Below, in pieces: positions 38,812-47,533 of a stretch of DNA of 64,000 bases. A model generated the notes under the pieces. It did no database searches and was not told the origin of the DNA. It was given only the letters and a program-made list of their open reading frames with translations. The stretch lies in NCBI GenBank assembly GCA_036404435.1, contig DASWZN010000041.1:108514-172513 (forward strand), given 5' to 3'. How positions within the stretch are numbered: position 1 is the stretch's first letter; every line of letters begins with the position of its first letter. The DNA comes from DASWZN01 sp036404435. Its GTDB lineage: Bacteria > Acidobacteriota > Terriglobia > Bryobacterales > Bryobacteraceae. The translations under genes and the position numbers were made by a program.

Positions 38812-39103
38812 AGCCGAGCAGTTGGCGCGCGATTCGGCGGGGGGATTCGGATTCCAGCCGGCAAGTGCGGGAGCCGGCGCGGGCCTCGAGAAGCACCCGG
38901 CCCGCGGCTTCGCCGACGCGATAGGCGCACGCGGCGCCCCGTTCGGCCGCTAGCCGGTCCAGTGGCCAGTCCGATCCGGCCAGCATCTGGATCGCCCCAT
39001 CAGGCCCGATGAGCACGGTAGTATCCGAGAGGCGCTGGCCGGACCGGTACGCGGATTCCGCGGCTTCGAAGATCGTTTTGGCGTCATCGAAGAACCGGCT
39101 CAC
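38753..39103 (-). CDS. Small hypothetical protein
   Basis: 116 aa from GTG 39103: SRFFDDAKTIFEAAESAYRS, TTVLIGPDGAIQMLAGSDWP, LDRLAAERGAACAYRVGEAA and SPRRIARQLLGFSP. The compact composition without low-complexity sequence, and a beta-hairpin-like middle, suggest a real gene. Its last 59 nt overlap the 3' end of galT convergently, so expression of one may affect the other. No known family was recognised. Confidence 0.6.
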   Translation of the reverse strand: MSRFFDDAKTIFEAAESAYRSGQRLSDTTVLIGPDGAIQMLAGSDWPLDRLAAERGAACAYRVGEAAGRVLLEARAGSRTCRLESESPRRIARQLLGFSPALPRVETLRLPPAASD

Positions 39104-39147
39104 AATACTCTCATCGGACCGCTTCGGCCGCCCTTGAGAATTCCCGC

Positions 39148-39222
39148 CGCCGATAAACGCCGATGAACGCCGATAAGACCATTCGTTTTCAATCGGCGTT
39201 CATCTGCGTTCATCTGCGGCTA
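39148..39222. repeat. Inverted 10-nt-period repeat (AACGCCGATG type)
   Basis: Left side CGCCGATAAA-CGCCGATGAA-CGCCGATAAG; right side GCGTTCATCT-GCGTTCATCT-GCGGCTAG. A 13-nt perfect inverted repeat GATGAACGCCGAT/ATCGGCGTTCATC lies at 39162-39174 and 39192-39204. There is no gene inside. It resembles the arms that flank small accessory genes in many genomes, so it may be an empty site. Confidence 0.8.
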
Positions 39223-39255
39223 GCAATGTCTTGGTGTTTTTCAGCAAGCTGCTTA

Positions 39256-39291
39256 GCGTGCAGCCGCGGGCTTAGGTCCGCTGCGGCACGC
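39256..39291. repeat. Palindromic element
   Basis: GCGTGCAGCCGCGG and CCGCTGCGGCACGC form a near-perfect inverted repeat around CTTAGGT. It is similar in style to the hairpins at 6230 and 49081. It lies upstream of the DUF5996 gene. Confidence 0.6.
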
Positions 39292-39349
39292 AGAAGGTGC
39301 GTCACATGCTCTTCAGCCGCTGCGCTACCCTGTAACCAAGGGGGCGGGG

Positions 39350-40297
39350 ATGCTATCCTCCACTTTGCATTCGAGCCGGGCCGCAATGTGGCCGGCCTTG
39401 CCATTGTCCGAATGGAGCGATACCTGCGACACGCTCCACATGTGGACCCAGATCGTCGGGAAGGTCCGCCTCGAGCTCAGCCCGTTCGAGAACCACTGGT
39501 GGCACTCGACGCTCTACGTCGGGCCGCGCGGGCTCACCACCACGGCCATCCCATACGGCTCGGGCGTTTTCGAAATCCGCTTCGACTTCCTCGAACACGT
39601 TCTCGCAATCGAGACCAGCGGCGGGGCGGCCCAAACCGTTCGTCTCTATGCGCGGCCAGTGGCGGACTTCTACCGGGAAGTCATGGCGGCCCTCTCCGCG
39701 CTGGGCATCGACGTGAAGATCTACCACGTTCCCGTCGAGGTGCCGAACCCCATCCCCTTCGACCAGGACACCACGCACGCCTCCTACGACCCGGAATACG
39801 CCCGGCGCTTCTGGCGCATCCTGATGTCGGCCACCACCGTGCTGCGCCGGTTCCGGAGCGGCTTTATCGGCAAGGCGAGCCCGGTCCACTTCTTCTGGGG
39901 GAGCTTCGACCTGGCGGCGACGCGGTTCTCCGGCCGGCGCGCGCCCGAGCGCCCGGGCGCGGACGCGGTTACCCGCGAGGCTTACTCGCACGAGGTCATC
40001 AGCGCAGGCTGGTGGCCGGGAGGGGGCACGGTGGCGGGAGCGGCGTTTTACGCCTACGCCGCGCCAGCGCCGCCCGGGTTGGCGAGGGCGCGGATTCGCC
40101 CCGAGCGCGCGTTCCATAGTCCCGAGCTGGGCGAGTTTCTGTTGATGTACGACGATATGCGCGCGGCCGAGTCGCCGGAGGCCGAGTTGCTCGCGTTCCT
40201 CGAAAGCACTTACGAAGCCGCCGCCGAGCTGGCGCACTGGGACCGCGAATCTTTGGAAAGGAGGGACTGGCACGATGGAGCAATGCACGCATCTTGA
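39350..40297 (+). CDS. DUF5996 family protein
   Basis: 315 aa. MWPALPLSEWSDTCDTLHMW-TQIVGKVRLELSPFENHWWH, then VGPRGLTTTAIPYGSGVFEI and VADFYREVMAALSALGIDVK, are the DUF5996 signature. The C-terminal half (SHEVISAGWWPGGGTVAGAA, ELGEFLLMYDDMRA) is also family-like. Function is unknown. ATG 39350 has AAGGGGGCGGGG upstream; the family N-terminus suggests that ATG 39386 may be the true start. The 3' end overlaps the UBP zinc-finger gene by 23 nt, so they are co-transcribed. Confidence 0.85.
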   Translation: MLSSTLHSSRAAMWPALPLSEWSDTCDTLHMWTQIVGKVRLELSPFENHWWHSTLYVGPRGLTTTAIPYGSGVFEIRFDFLEHVLAIETSGGAAQTVRLYARPVADFYREVMAALSALGIDVKIYHVPVEVPNPIPFDQDTTHASYDPEYARRFWRILMSATTVLRRFRSGFIGKASPVHFFWGSFDLAATRFSGRRAPERPGADAVTREAYSHEVISAGWWPGGGTVAGAAFYAYAAPAPPGLARARIRPERAFHSPELGEFLLMYDDMRAAESPEAELLAFLESTYEAAAELAHWDRESLERRDWHDGAMHAS

Positions 40298-40556
40298 CCA
40301 GATCCGGCTTACGGAAACCAACACGCGCGTCTGCGAGGACTGCGTCAAAACGGGAGACCGCTGGGTGCACCTGCGGATGTGTCTTATCTGCGGCCACGTG
40401 GCTTGCTGCGACTCCTCGAAGAACAAGCACGCGGCCAAGCACTTCCACAGGACGGGCCACCCGCTGGTGCGGTCCATCGAGCCCGGCGAGAGCTGGGTGT
40501 GGTGCTACGTGGACGAAGTGGAGGCGGGGGAATTGGAAGGCGGCGCTGGCGCCTGA
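40275..40556 (+). CDS. UBP-type zinc-finger protein
   Basis: 93 aa consisting of a ZnF-UBP domain: CTHLDQIRLTETNTRVCEDC, HLRMCLICGHVACCDSSKNK, HAAKHFHRTGHPLVRSIEPG, ESWVWCYVDE. The Cys/His spacing matches the domain that in eukaryotes binds the free ubiquitin C-terminus; bacterial free-standing versions are of unknown use, possibly binding protein C-termini. It overlaps the DUF5996 gene in frame context (23 nt) and the convergent YfhO-like gene by 52 nt. Confidence 0.9.
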   Translation: MEQCTHLDQIRLTETNTRVCEDCVKTGDRWVHLRMCLICGHVACCDSSKNKHAAKHFHRTGHPLVRSIEPGESWVWCYVDEVEAGELEGGAGA

Positions 40557-42697
40557 TGGGGCTTGCTCACGCGGTTGCGCCGCGCAATCACGATCAGCCC
40601 GGCCAGGGAGCACAGGCTGACGAGCGCGCCAATCCGGATCGAGGCGGGCGAGTACTCGAAGGTAACCAGGTGATCGCCGGAGGCAACCGGCGCGGACTGG
40701 AATGCCTTCTGCCAGAGTTCGATCCTGATCGGGCGCCCGTCTACCGTCGCATGCCAGCCGGGAAAGAGTTCCTCGATCAGCGCCAGGCGGCCCGCGGACT
40801 CGGCCCGCACCCTGAAGTGGCGTTTCTCGGGAGTCCAGAGGAGAGTCTCGATCCGGGCGCCGCCTTCCGGCTCCCAGCGGCAGGAGGGCTTCGCGTTCAA
40901 GTACTCGTAGATGGAAAAGTACGAGCCGGCCGGGCCCACCCGGCGGAATAGCGGGCTGGCCGCAAGCGCCCGGTAGTGCGGATCGCTCTCGGAGGCGACC
41001 ACGTACCGCACAGCCAGAAGGTCCATCAGACGGGTGTTGAACGGGCTGAAAGCAAACAAGCGGTCGGTTTCGAAAAGCGTGTCCTCTTCGATCAAGGCTT
41101 TATAGCGGGTGGTGAGGAAGGGATCGAATCCCTGCGGAGTAACCAGATCCCAATGGCGCAAGTAGCTGGCGTGAGGGGCTCCGTTCACATCGATCGCAAG
41201 GCGGTAGGCCGGGTCGGCGTGCAGCGCCCGGCAGGCTTCCACCGAGACGCCGGGAAAGCACTGGCCGCTGTAGTCCTCGCCTGCGCGGCCCGGACTGGAG
41301 TTGAATCCCCGGCCGGTTCCGTAAACCCGGTAATCGTTCCAGACCAGGAACAACAGCGCGAAAGCGAGCCAGGCGCGGCTTCGACTGCCGGCGGCTCTCC
41401 AGGCACGGAGCAGAAAAGCGAAAAGAGCCAGGGTGATGGCGGCTTCAATTGCGCCGCGCCAGTGCGAGGCGAAGTCCGGCCCCCCGGGCAGCCCTACATA
41501 GATTTGCCGCGCCAGCCACAGCAGCAGGAGGAGCAACCCGACCGTCAGAGAGCGGCGTGAGATGGGGAGTGGCGGGGCCTTGAGGTAGCCCTCGATTCCG
41601 ATGGCGGCGAGAATCGTGGCCATGAGTGGAACCTGTTCCAGGAAGTTGACGGAACGGACGACCTGATAGGCCAGCGCGCTCTTGCGCAGCAACTCGTCGG
41701 TAAGGCCCAGAGGGTCCACCAGGAAGATCGCGCACACAACGCCGATCGCCAGGACCGGCAGGTAGGGGCGCAGCCGCCTGGCGCGGGCCAGGCAAAAGAG
41801 GCCGAACAAGGCGGGAGCGCCGAGATAGAGGTAGGTGCCCGGCGGGCTGCCCCAGCCGTATGGGCGTCCTCCCAACTTGAAGTAGTTGGGGATGAAGAGC
41901 GCGGCGTAATACTCGAGGCTCTTGATGCCGCCGCCATACTTGGGGTCGAACACCTTCAGGGGGTTGGCCTCGGCGGTGGGAAGGATCTGCACCGCCGCCA
42001 GCAGCAGCGAAGCGCCCAGCGCGCAAACGGCTCCCAGGAACACGCGCGGGCGAAGCGAGGCGGCCGCGTAAGCGGCCCCCGAGCAGCACAGCACCACCCA
42101 GGTGGACGGATAGCCGGCCAGAAGGCACAGCGCCGAAGCTGCCGCGACCTTCCAGAACGGGCGCCAGCTTCCGGTATCGTTGGCCTCGTCGATCCCGAGC
42201 AGCGCGAGCGGCGCCCAGGCGTACCCCATGATCATGCCGGCGTGCTGAATCTGATAGAGCATGCATCCGCTGAAGCCGTATACGGCCGCGGCCAGAACGC
42301 TTGCCAGGAACGAAAAGCGCCGGCGCAGCCAGAGCCAGGCGAGAAAGAACGCCAGCCAGAGGTGCGCGGCCACCAGCGCTTCCACCCACACGTATGCAAT
42401 CAGGCGATGGCCGGCGTTGACCGCGAACAACAGCCAACTGGGAGGGTAGAACAGAGCTGCCTGGATATTGGCCGCGAAGGGACTTCCGCAGTACATCGAG
42501 GGATCCCAAAGCGGAAACCGCCCGGCGCGGAGCGCATGGAATGCGTAGTTCCAGAGCGGGTAGTGGAAGCCCTCGATGTCGAACGGGAAGTGGACACGGC
42601 GGAAGGGCGGAAAATACTCGAAGAAGAAGAGCCAGGTGCAGACCAGCGAGACCAGAGCCACCGACAGGCGCTCGTGGCGAGCGAGGAACCTAGGCAT
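40505..42697 (-). CDS. YfhO-like polytopic membrane protein
   Basis: About 730 aa with a large set of membrane helices (LSVALVSLVCTWLFFFEYFP, AALFYPPSWLLFAVNAGHRL, LLGIDEAND, SALCLLAGYPSTWVVLCCSG and more to residue about 450) and a C-terminal extracytoplasmic beta domain (RWEPEGGARIETLLWTPEKR, ALIEELFPGWHATVDGRPIR). This is the YfhO layout: a GT-C-like membrane glycosyltransferase, in Firmicutes linked to teichoic acid glycosylation. WHATVDGRPIRIE near the end is typical. ATG 42697 is preferred over TTG 42706. The likely role is transfer of a sugar to an envelope polymer (inference). Confidence 0.8.
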   Translation of the reverse strand: MPRFLARHERLSVALVSLVCTWLFFFEYFPPFRRVHFPFDIEGFHYPLWNYAFHALRAGRFPLWDPSMYCGSPFAANIQAALFYPPSWLLFAVNAGHRLIAYVWVEALVAAHLWLAFFLAWLWLRRRFSFLASVLAAAVYGFSGCMLYQIQHAGMIMGYAWAPLALLGIDEANDTGSWRPFWKVAAASALCLLAGYPSTWVVLCCSGAAYAAASLRPRVFLGAVCALGASLLLAAVQILPTAEANPLKVFDPKYGGGIKSLEYYAALFIPNYFKLGGRPYGWGSPPGTYLYLGAPALFGLFCLARARRLRPYLPVLAIGVVCAIFLVDPLGLTDELLRKSALAYQVVRSVNFLEQVPLMATILAAIGIEGYLKAPPLPISRRSLTVGLLLLLLWLARQIYVGLPGGPDFASHWRGAIEAAITLALFAFLLRAWRAAGSRSRAWLAFALLFLVWNDYRVYGTGRGFNSSPGRAGEDYSGQCFPGVSVEACRALHADPAYRLAIDVNGAPHASYLRHWDLVTPQGFDPFLTTRYKALIEEDTLFETDRLFAFSPFNTRLMDLLAVRYVVASESDPHYRALAASPLFRRVGPAGSYFSIYEYLNAKPSCRWEPEGGARIETLLWTPEKRHFRVRAESAGRLALIEELFPGWHATVDGRPIRIELWQKAFQSAPVASGDHLVTFEYSPASIRIGALVSLCSLAGLIVIARRNRVSKPHQAPAPPSNSPASTSST

Positions 42698-42789
42698 GAA
42701 ACTCAACTGTAACGCGCGCCGGGGGGCCGGGAAACCGAGGGCAGGCTATACTCTCCCCGGCTTTCGGCGCGATCCGCTAAATTAAGGAG

Positions 42790-43779
42790 ATGCCTTCGCC
42801 CGATACCGACTTCGTGGCGTGCGGCCGCGCGGCTATGGAGGCCGAGGCCGAAGCCATCGCGAGCGCCGCCCGGCGGCTCGACGCGCAGTTCTCGCGCGCC
42901 GTCGAGTTGATCCTGCAGCATGGGGGCAAGGTGGTGGTCACCGGCATCGGCAAGTCCGGCCGCGTGGCGCAGAAGCTGGTCGCGACGCTTTCGAGCACGG
43001 GGACGCCGGCCGTCTTCCTGCACCCGGCCGAGGCCGTGCACGGCGACCTGGGCGTCTACGCGTCCGGGGACCCCACAATCATGATTTCGAAAAGCGGCGC
43101 CACCGCCGAGTTGCTGCGCCTGGTCGGCGTGCTAAGGGACTTTCGCTCGCCGCTCATCGGGATCCTGGGGAACACGTCTTCGCCGCTCGCTTCCGCCGTG
43201 GATATCGTGCTCGATGCGTCCGTGCGGGCCGAGGCCGATCTTCACAACCTGGCGCCGACCTCGAGCGCCGCGGTGGCGCTGGCGCTGGGTGACGCGCTGG
43301 CAGTGGCCGTAATGCAAGGCCGCCGTTTCACGCCCGAAGACTTTGCGGTCTACCATCCGGCCGGCCAGTTGGGCCGCAATCTCGAGCTGGCCGTCGGCGA
43401 AGTGATGCACGGGCCCGGGGACACGGCGTGGGCCAAGCCGGGCGACTCGCTGCGTGCGGTGGTGATCGCCATGACGCGGCATCCGCTGGGGGCGGCCTGC
43501 GTGATCGACGAAGAAGGGCGGCTGGCGGGCCTGATTACCGACGGCGACCTGCGGCGCGCTCTCGAAAAGCACGACGACATCCGGCAGTTGTGTGCGGCCC
43601 AGATCATGACCCCGACTCCCACCCTCATCGGTCCCGAGGCGCGGCTGCACGAGGCGCTACGGCTCATGGAGGACCGGCCCTCGCAAATCTACGTTCTGCC
43701 GGTGGTGGACCCGGTGACGCGGCGTTGTCTGGGGCTGCTCCGGCTGCACGACATCTATCACGCGCGCCCGCCGGCTTGA
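42790..43779 (+). CDS. kdsD: Arabinose-5-phosphate isomerase (KdsD/KpsF/GutQ)
   Basis: 329 aa: SIS domain (about residues 40-175: GGKVVVTGIGKSGRVAQKLV, SSTGTPAVFLHPAEAVHGDL, ISKSGATAELLRLV, HNLAPTSSAAVALALGDALA), the YHPAGQLGRNLELAVGEVMH junction, then two CBS motifs (about 205-329: LGAACVIDEEGRLAGLITDG, QIYVLPVVDP). It makes arabinose-5-phosphate for Kdo/LPS synthesis. The annotated ATG is directly abutted by AAGGAG (no spacer), so a downstream start, for example GTG 42814, may be used. It is divergent from the YfhO-like gene with a 92-nt gap. Confidence 0.92.
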   Translation: MPSPDTDFVACGRAAMEAEAEAIASAARRLDAQFSRAVELILQHGGKVVVTGIGKSGRVAQKLVATLSSTGTPAVFLHPAEAVHGDLGVYASGDPTIMISKSGATAELLRLVGVLRDFRSPLIGILGNTSSPLASAVDIVLDASVRAEADLHNLAPTSSAAVALALGDALAVAVMQGRRFTPEDFAVYHPAGQLGRNLELAVGEVMHGPGDTAWAKPGDSLRAVVIAMTRHPLGAACVIDEEGRLAGLITDGDLRRALEKHDDIRQLCAAQIMTPTPTLIGPEARLHEALRLMEDRPSQIYVLPVVDPVTRRCLGLLRLHDIYHARPPA

Positions 43780-43792
43780 TTGCGCCGCCGCC

Positions 43793-44215
43793 TTATTTCT
43801 TGCCCACCACGACCAGCCGAAACGTGGTGGTGGGATTCGCCCCCTGGTGCGTCGCCACGATGCCGTAGATGACGCGCCGGTCGCCTTTGGTTGCCTCGAT
43901 CAAGTCGCCCTCACGCTTGGGGTGCTTCAGGACGCTCCAGCCATTGGCCGGTAGCGCCTGTTTGTAGAAGGCCAGGACCGCCTCCGGCGTGGCCGGTGTG
44001 TCCAGGATCAGTATCCTCCCGATCACGGTCCGGTTCCTCACGGCCGGCTGGTAGTCGCGGAAGGTAGCGTTGGCTATGATGGGACAGTCCTTGGGGAAGT
44101 CTGTGGGTATCGTGTTGAGCGGCGTCGGCCTTGCAAGCTGCCCCGCCGCCGCTCCCGCGACCGCACAGCACAGGAGAACGGCGAACATTCCATTACGTTG
44201 ACGGGCGGTTCCCAT
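43793..44215 (-). CDS. Secreted hypothetical protein
   Basis: 140 aa from ATG 44215 with a signal peptide (GMFAVLLCCAVAGAAAGQ). The mature part reads PTDFPKDCPIIANATFRDYQ, RNRTVIGRILILDTPATPEA, VLAFYKQALPANGWSVLKHP, and ends TFRLVVVGKK. The FYKQALPANGWSVL stretch resembles the small alpha-beta fold of exported proteins that follow a T-P-A-x-V-x-x-F-Y pattern. Function is not recognised. It lies between kdsD (convergent) and the cytochrome gene (divergent). Confidence 0.65.
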   Translation of the reverse strand: MGTARQRNGMFAVLLCCAVAGAAAGQLARPTPLNTIPTDFPKDCPIIANATFRDYQPAVRNRTVIGRILILDTPATPEAVLAFYKQALPANGWSVLKHPKREGDLIEATKGDRRVIYGIVATHQGANPTTTFRLVVVGKK

Positions 44216-44309
44216 GCGTCGGAGTCTACCATGTGCGGACCCCCGGGCGCGACCGCGGCGGGCCACCTGCATATCGCTATACTGATACCGAAAGGGGATA
44301 TAACCACAA

Positions 44310-44657
44310 ATGATCTTTTCGATCGGACTTTCGAAGAAGCTCGTGCTGCCCGCGGTGGCATCCATGGCGTTGGCGGTGAGCCCGGCGCTGTTTGGCCAGG
44401 CCGAAACCGGAGAGGCGATCTACAAGAGGAATTGCGCCGGCTGCCACGGCCCGGATGGGTCCGGCCAGACAGCCATGGGGCGGACCTTCAAACTCGGGGA
44501 TCTGCGTTCAGCCGAGATCCAGAAGATGACCGACGCGCAACTGGCGGGCACGATCGCCAAAGGGAAGGGCCGGATGCCGGCCTATGAGAAGAGGCTCAGC
44601 CCCGAGCAGATTCAGTCCGTGGTTGGCTATCTCCGCGAGCTGGCCAAGAAGAAGTAG
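44310..44657 (+). CDS. Mono-haem cytochrome c (class I)
   Basis: 115 aa with a signal peptide (KKLVLPAVASMALAVSPALF), the haem motif CAGCHGPDGSGQT near residue 42, and Met in GKGRMPAYEKRLSPEQ as the distal ligand; LSPEQIQSVVGYLREL is the usual C-terminal helix. It is a periplasmic electron carrier. AAGGGGAT upstream serves as the ribosome site. It faces the ABC-transporter operon convergently. Confidence 0.92.
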   Translation: MIFSIGLSKKLVLPAVASMALAVSPALFGQAETGEAIYKRNCAGCHGPDGSGQTAMGRTFKLGDLRSAEIQKMTDAQLAGTIAKGKGRMPAYEKRLSPEQIQSVVGYLRELAKKK

Positions 44658-44660
44658 GCT

Positions 44661-45341
44661 CTAGCCCGCCTCGACGATCCGGCCATCCAGCATGTGGACG
44701 ATGCGATGGCCGTAGGTGGCCACGTGGGCGTCGTGCGTGATCATGAGGATGGTCTGGCCGAGCCGCTCGTTGAGGTCGCGCAGCACGCCCAGCACGGCCT
44801 CGGAGTTCTTCGAATCCAGGTTGCCGGTGGGCTCGTCCGCGAGCAGAATGGCGGGATCGTTCACGATGGCTCGCGCGATGGCGACGCGCTGCTGCTCTCC
44901 GCCCGAAAGCGCCCGTGGCTTGTGGTGGAGGCGGTGGCCGATGCCGAGTAATTCGAGAACCTCGCGGAACTTCGGGTCCTCGGTGAGGCTGCGGCCCGCG
45001 ATGTGGCGCGCGATAGCGATGTTGTCGGCGGCGCTGAGCGTGGGCAGCAGGTTGTACTTCTGGAAGACAAAGCCGACCATGCGTTTGCGCATCTCGGTGC
45101 GTTCGGCGTCCGAGATCTTCGAAAGGTCGCGGCCGTCGACGATGACTTCGCCCGAGGTCGCGCCCGTCAGCCCGCCGAGGATGTGGAAGAGCGTCGATTT
45201 GCCCGAGCCGGAAGGGCCGACCACGCACAGAAGCTCTCCGCGCTCGACGGTGAGATTTACGCCGCGTAGCGCTTCGACATCCACCTCGCCGACGCGGTAG
45301 ACCTTGCGCAGGTCCCGAACCTGGATGATGGGATCACTCAT
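44661..45341 (-). CDS. ABC transporter ATPase (LolD/MacB type)
   Basis: 226 aa with Walker A (VVGPSGSGKSTLFH), Q-loop (GFVFQKYNLLPTLSAADNIA), signature LSGGEQQRVAIARA and Walker B (ILLADEPTGNLDSK), then the H-loop (LMITHDAHVA). The QKYNLLPTLS and NLDS features place it with LolD/MacB exporters that work on envelope substrates. It is coupled to the permease upstream by a 9-nt overlap. No periplasmic adaptor is in the operon. Confidence 0.93.
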   Translation of the reverse strand: MSDPIIQVRDLRKVYRVGEVDVEALRGVNLTVERGELLCVVGPSGSGKSTLFHILGGLTGATSGEVIVDGRDLSKISDAERTEMRKRMVGFVFQKYNLLPTLSAADNIAIARHIAGRSLTEDPKFREVLELLGIGHRLHHKPRALSGGEQQRVAIARAIVNDPAILLADEPTGNLDSKNSEAVLGVLRDLNERLGQTILMITHDAHVATYGHRIVHMLDGRIVEAG

Positions 45342-46428
45342 ACGCCAGCGCCTCGATGGGGTCCTGGCGCGCCGCGCGCCAGCCGGGATAAGCCGAGCCG
45401 AGCAGGGCGCCCGCCAGTGCGATGGCGCCCGCGATGGGCCACCAGTCGGGAACGATGTGCTGGGAGAGCGAGCCCGGAACCAGCGTCATGATGAGCCAGC
45501 GCGTGCCGAAGGAGAAGGCGATGCCCACCAGCGTTCCGCAGATCGCCAGCAGGAACGTTTCGCGCATCAGAATGCGGAGGATGAAGGCCGGCGAAGCACC
45601 AAGAGCTTTCAGAATGCCGATTTCGCGTGTCCGCTCGAGCACGGCCGTGTACATGGAGAGGAACACCACCAGGAAGCCGACCACGATGGAGAGTCCGATG
45701 ATCACGCCGATGAACTCGGCCAGGCCCGGAACGTGGTCCATGGAGATGAGCGAAACGAACTCTTCCAAGGAGTAGATCAGGTAGCCCTTGAGCTGTGATT
45801 TCAATTCGTCGACGACGGCGTCGGTGTTGGCCGGGTTGTCCACCTTGACGAAGATCTGGCTGAGCTTGCCTGGGTTGCTGGTGAGGTCCTGAAGAATCTG
45901 GATGGGAACCACCAGGCGCGCCAGTTTGCCCTCTTCGAAGATGCCGCACACGCGCCAGCGGCGATTCATGAGCTGGACGGGGGAGCCGATCTTGAGCTTG
46001 TTCTGCTGCGCGTAATAGCGGTCTACCAGCAGGTCGTTGGGCTGCCGCGGAGGCCCGCCCTTGAGGTAGCGGAAGCCGCCGCTCATTTGGGTGAAGCGGG
46101 CCACATCGATTCCCGTGACCACCGTTACGCCGCCCACCGGTTGGTTGACGGCGCCCACGGCCATGCTCACGTGCGGCTGGCGCTCGATGAACTGGATCAT
46201 CTTCTCTGGGATCGGTGCGGAGCTCAGGCTGATCACGGAGCTTCCCGGAGGCCGCACGAGAACGTCGGCGCCGACGGCGCGCATGCGCTGCTGCGAGTCG
46301 ACGAGCATCCCGCGGCTGATCCCGACGATGGTCAGGATCATAACCACCTCGATGCCGATGGCCAGGACGCTGAGAACGGTGCGGACCGGACGGAAGCGGA
46401 GATTCTCAATAACGAGCTTGTTGGTCAA
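45334..46428 (-). CDS. ABC transporter permease (FtsX/MacB-like)
   Basis: 364 aa with an N-terminal transmembrane helix (TVLSVLAIGIEVVMILTIVG), a roughly 230-residue periplasmic domain (MacB_PCD: GADVLVRPPGSSVISLSSAP, GVTVVTGIDVARFTQMSGGF, QIFVKVDNPANTDAVVDELK) and three C-terminal helices (GVIIGLSIVVGFLVVFLSMY, RTREIGILKALGAS, AGAIALAGALLGSAYPGWRA). It is a mechanotransmission-type exporter; the substrate is unknown. The ATPase gene follows with overlap. Confidence 0.92.
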   Translation of the reverse strand: MTNKLVIENLRFRPVRTVLSVLAIGIEVVMILTIVGISRGMLVDSQQRMRAVGADVLVRPPGSSVISLSSAPIPEKMIQFIERQPHVSMAVGAVNQPVGGVTVVTGIDVARFTQMSGGFRYLKGGPPRQPNDLLVDRYYAQQNKLKIGSPVQLMNRRWRVCGIFEEGKLARLVVPIQILQDLTSNPGKLSQIFVKVDNPANTDAVVDELKSQLKGYLIYSLEEFVSLISMDHVPGLAEFIGVIIGLSIVVGFLVVFLSMYTAVLERTREIGILKALGASPAFILRILMRETFLLAICGTLVGIAFSFGTRWLIMTLVPGSLSQHIVPDWWPIAGAIALAGALLGSAYPGWRAARQDPIEALAYE

Positions 46429-46534
46429 GTTTCCATCTTATTAGGTTCGCGGCCGGCGGTGTAGCGGGCCATCCGCTCCCTGACGGTCGCGGTTCGGTTA
46501 GAGAACGCGGCATTGCCGCGGGGCAAGGTGGTCC

Positions 46535-47533
46535 TCATAGCCACAGACTCCGTCGTTTCGAGCGCAGGAGCCAGATGAAGAAGGGGCCGCCGAGGAGCGC
46601 GGTGACGACGCCGACGGGGATTTCGGTGGGAGCGAGAGCCGTGCGGGCGACGGTGTCGCAGATGGCCAGGAAGGCCGCGCCGGTGAAGAACGAGCAGGGC
46701 AGAAGCAGGCGGTGGTCGGCTCCCAGTTTGAGGCGCAAGGCGTGCGGCACGATGAGGCCGACGAAGCCGATGGGGCCGGCCAGCGCCGTCACCGAGCCGG
46801 CCAGGAACGAGCCGAGCACGTAACCGCTCAGCATGAGCCGCGAGACGGCCACGCCGCGGGCGGCGGCCCAATCCTCGCCGACCGCCATCAGGTTCCAGTC
46901 GCGGGCGCGCAGAAAAATGAGGCCGACCGCAGGCAGGACGGCGGCGGCGAACCAGGCTAGCGTCGAGTAGTCGACGGCGTCGATGCCGCCCATCAGCCAG
47001 CGCACGATGGCGAAGGTCTGGCCGAAGTTCGCGATGTATTGCAGGAACAGAATAGCCGCCAGGCAGATGGTGTTGATCGATACTCCCGCCAGTAGCAGCG
47101 TGAAGGAGGACATGCGGCGGCCTTCGGAGGCGATTCCCATCACCAGAAACAGGACCAGCCCGGCGCCGGCAAAGGAGGCGAGCCAGATGGCCGGCAGGTG
47201 CCCGACCTCGCGCCAGCCCAGGCAGATGGCGGCCACCGCGCCGAGCGAGGCTCCGCTCGAAACGCCGAGCGTGTAGGGCGTCGCCAGCGCGTCGCGCAGC
47301 ATGGCCTGGAAGAGCACGCCCGCCACGCCCAACGCGCCTCCGGCGAGGAGCGCCAGCAACACGCGCGGGAGACGCGTGTAGAACAGGATTTCGCGATCGG
47401 GCGAGAGGCCGGCCAGGGCGCGCGAGTAATCGATGTGAGTCGAGCCGATGAGAGGCGCGATGCACAGGACGGCCGCGGCAGCGGCGGCCGTCGAGAGCAC
47501 CGAGATCCAGAACCGGCGGCGGCTACTGGCCAT
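46535..47533 (-). CDS. btuC: Vitamin B12 ABC transporter permease BtuC
   Basis: 332 aa FecCD-type permease: RLPRVLLALLAGGALGVAGV, FQAMLRDALATPYTLGVSSG-ASLGA, LSGYVLGSFLAGSVTALAGP-IGFVGLIVPH and EIPVGVVTALLGGPFFIWLL. FecCD permeases serve iron-siderophore or cobalamin uptake; the shared operon with a cobalamin riboswitch and btuB specifies B12. The ATG at 47533 overlaps the btuD stop by 11 nt. Confidence 0.92.
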   Translation of the reverse strand: MASSRRRFWISVLSTAAAAAAVLCIAPLIGSTHIDYSRALAGLSPDREILFYTRLPRVLLALLAGGALGVAGVLFQAMLRDALATPYTLGVSSGASLGAVAAICLGWREVGHLPAIWLASFAGAGLVLFLVMGIASEGRRMSSFTLLLAGVSINTICLAAILFLQYIANFGQTFAIVRWLMGGIDAVDYSTLAWFAAAVLPAVGLIFLRARDWNLMAVGEDWAAARGVAVSRLMLSGYVLGSFLAGSVTALAGPIGFVGLIVPHALRLKLGADHRLLLPCSFFTGAAFLAICDTVARTALAPTEIPVGVVTALLGGPFFIWLLRSKRRSLWL

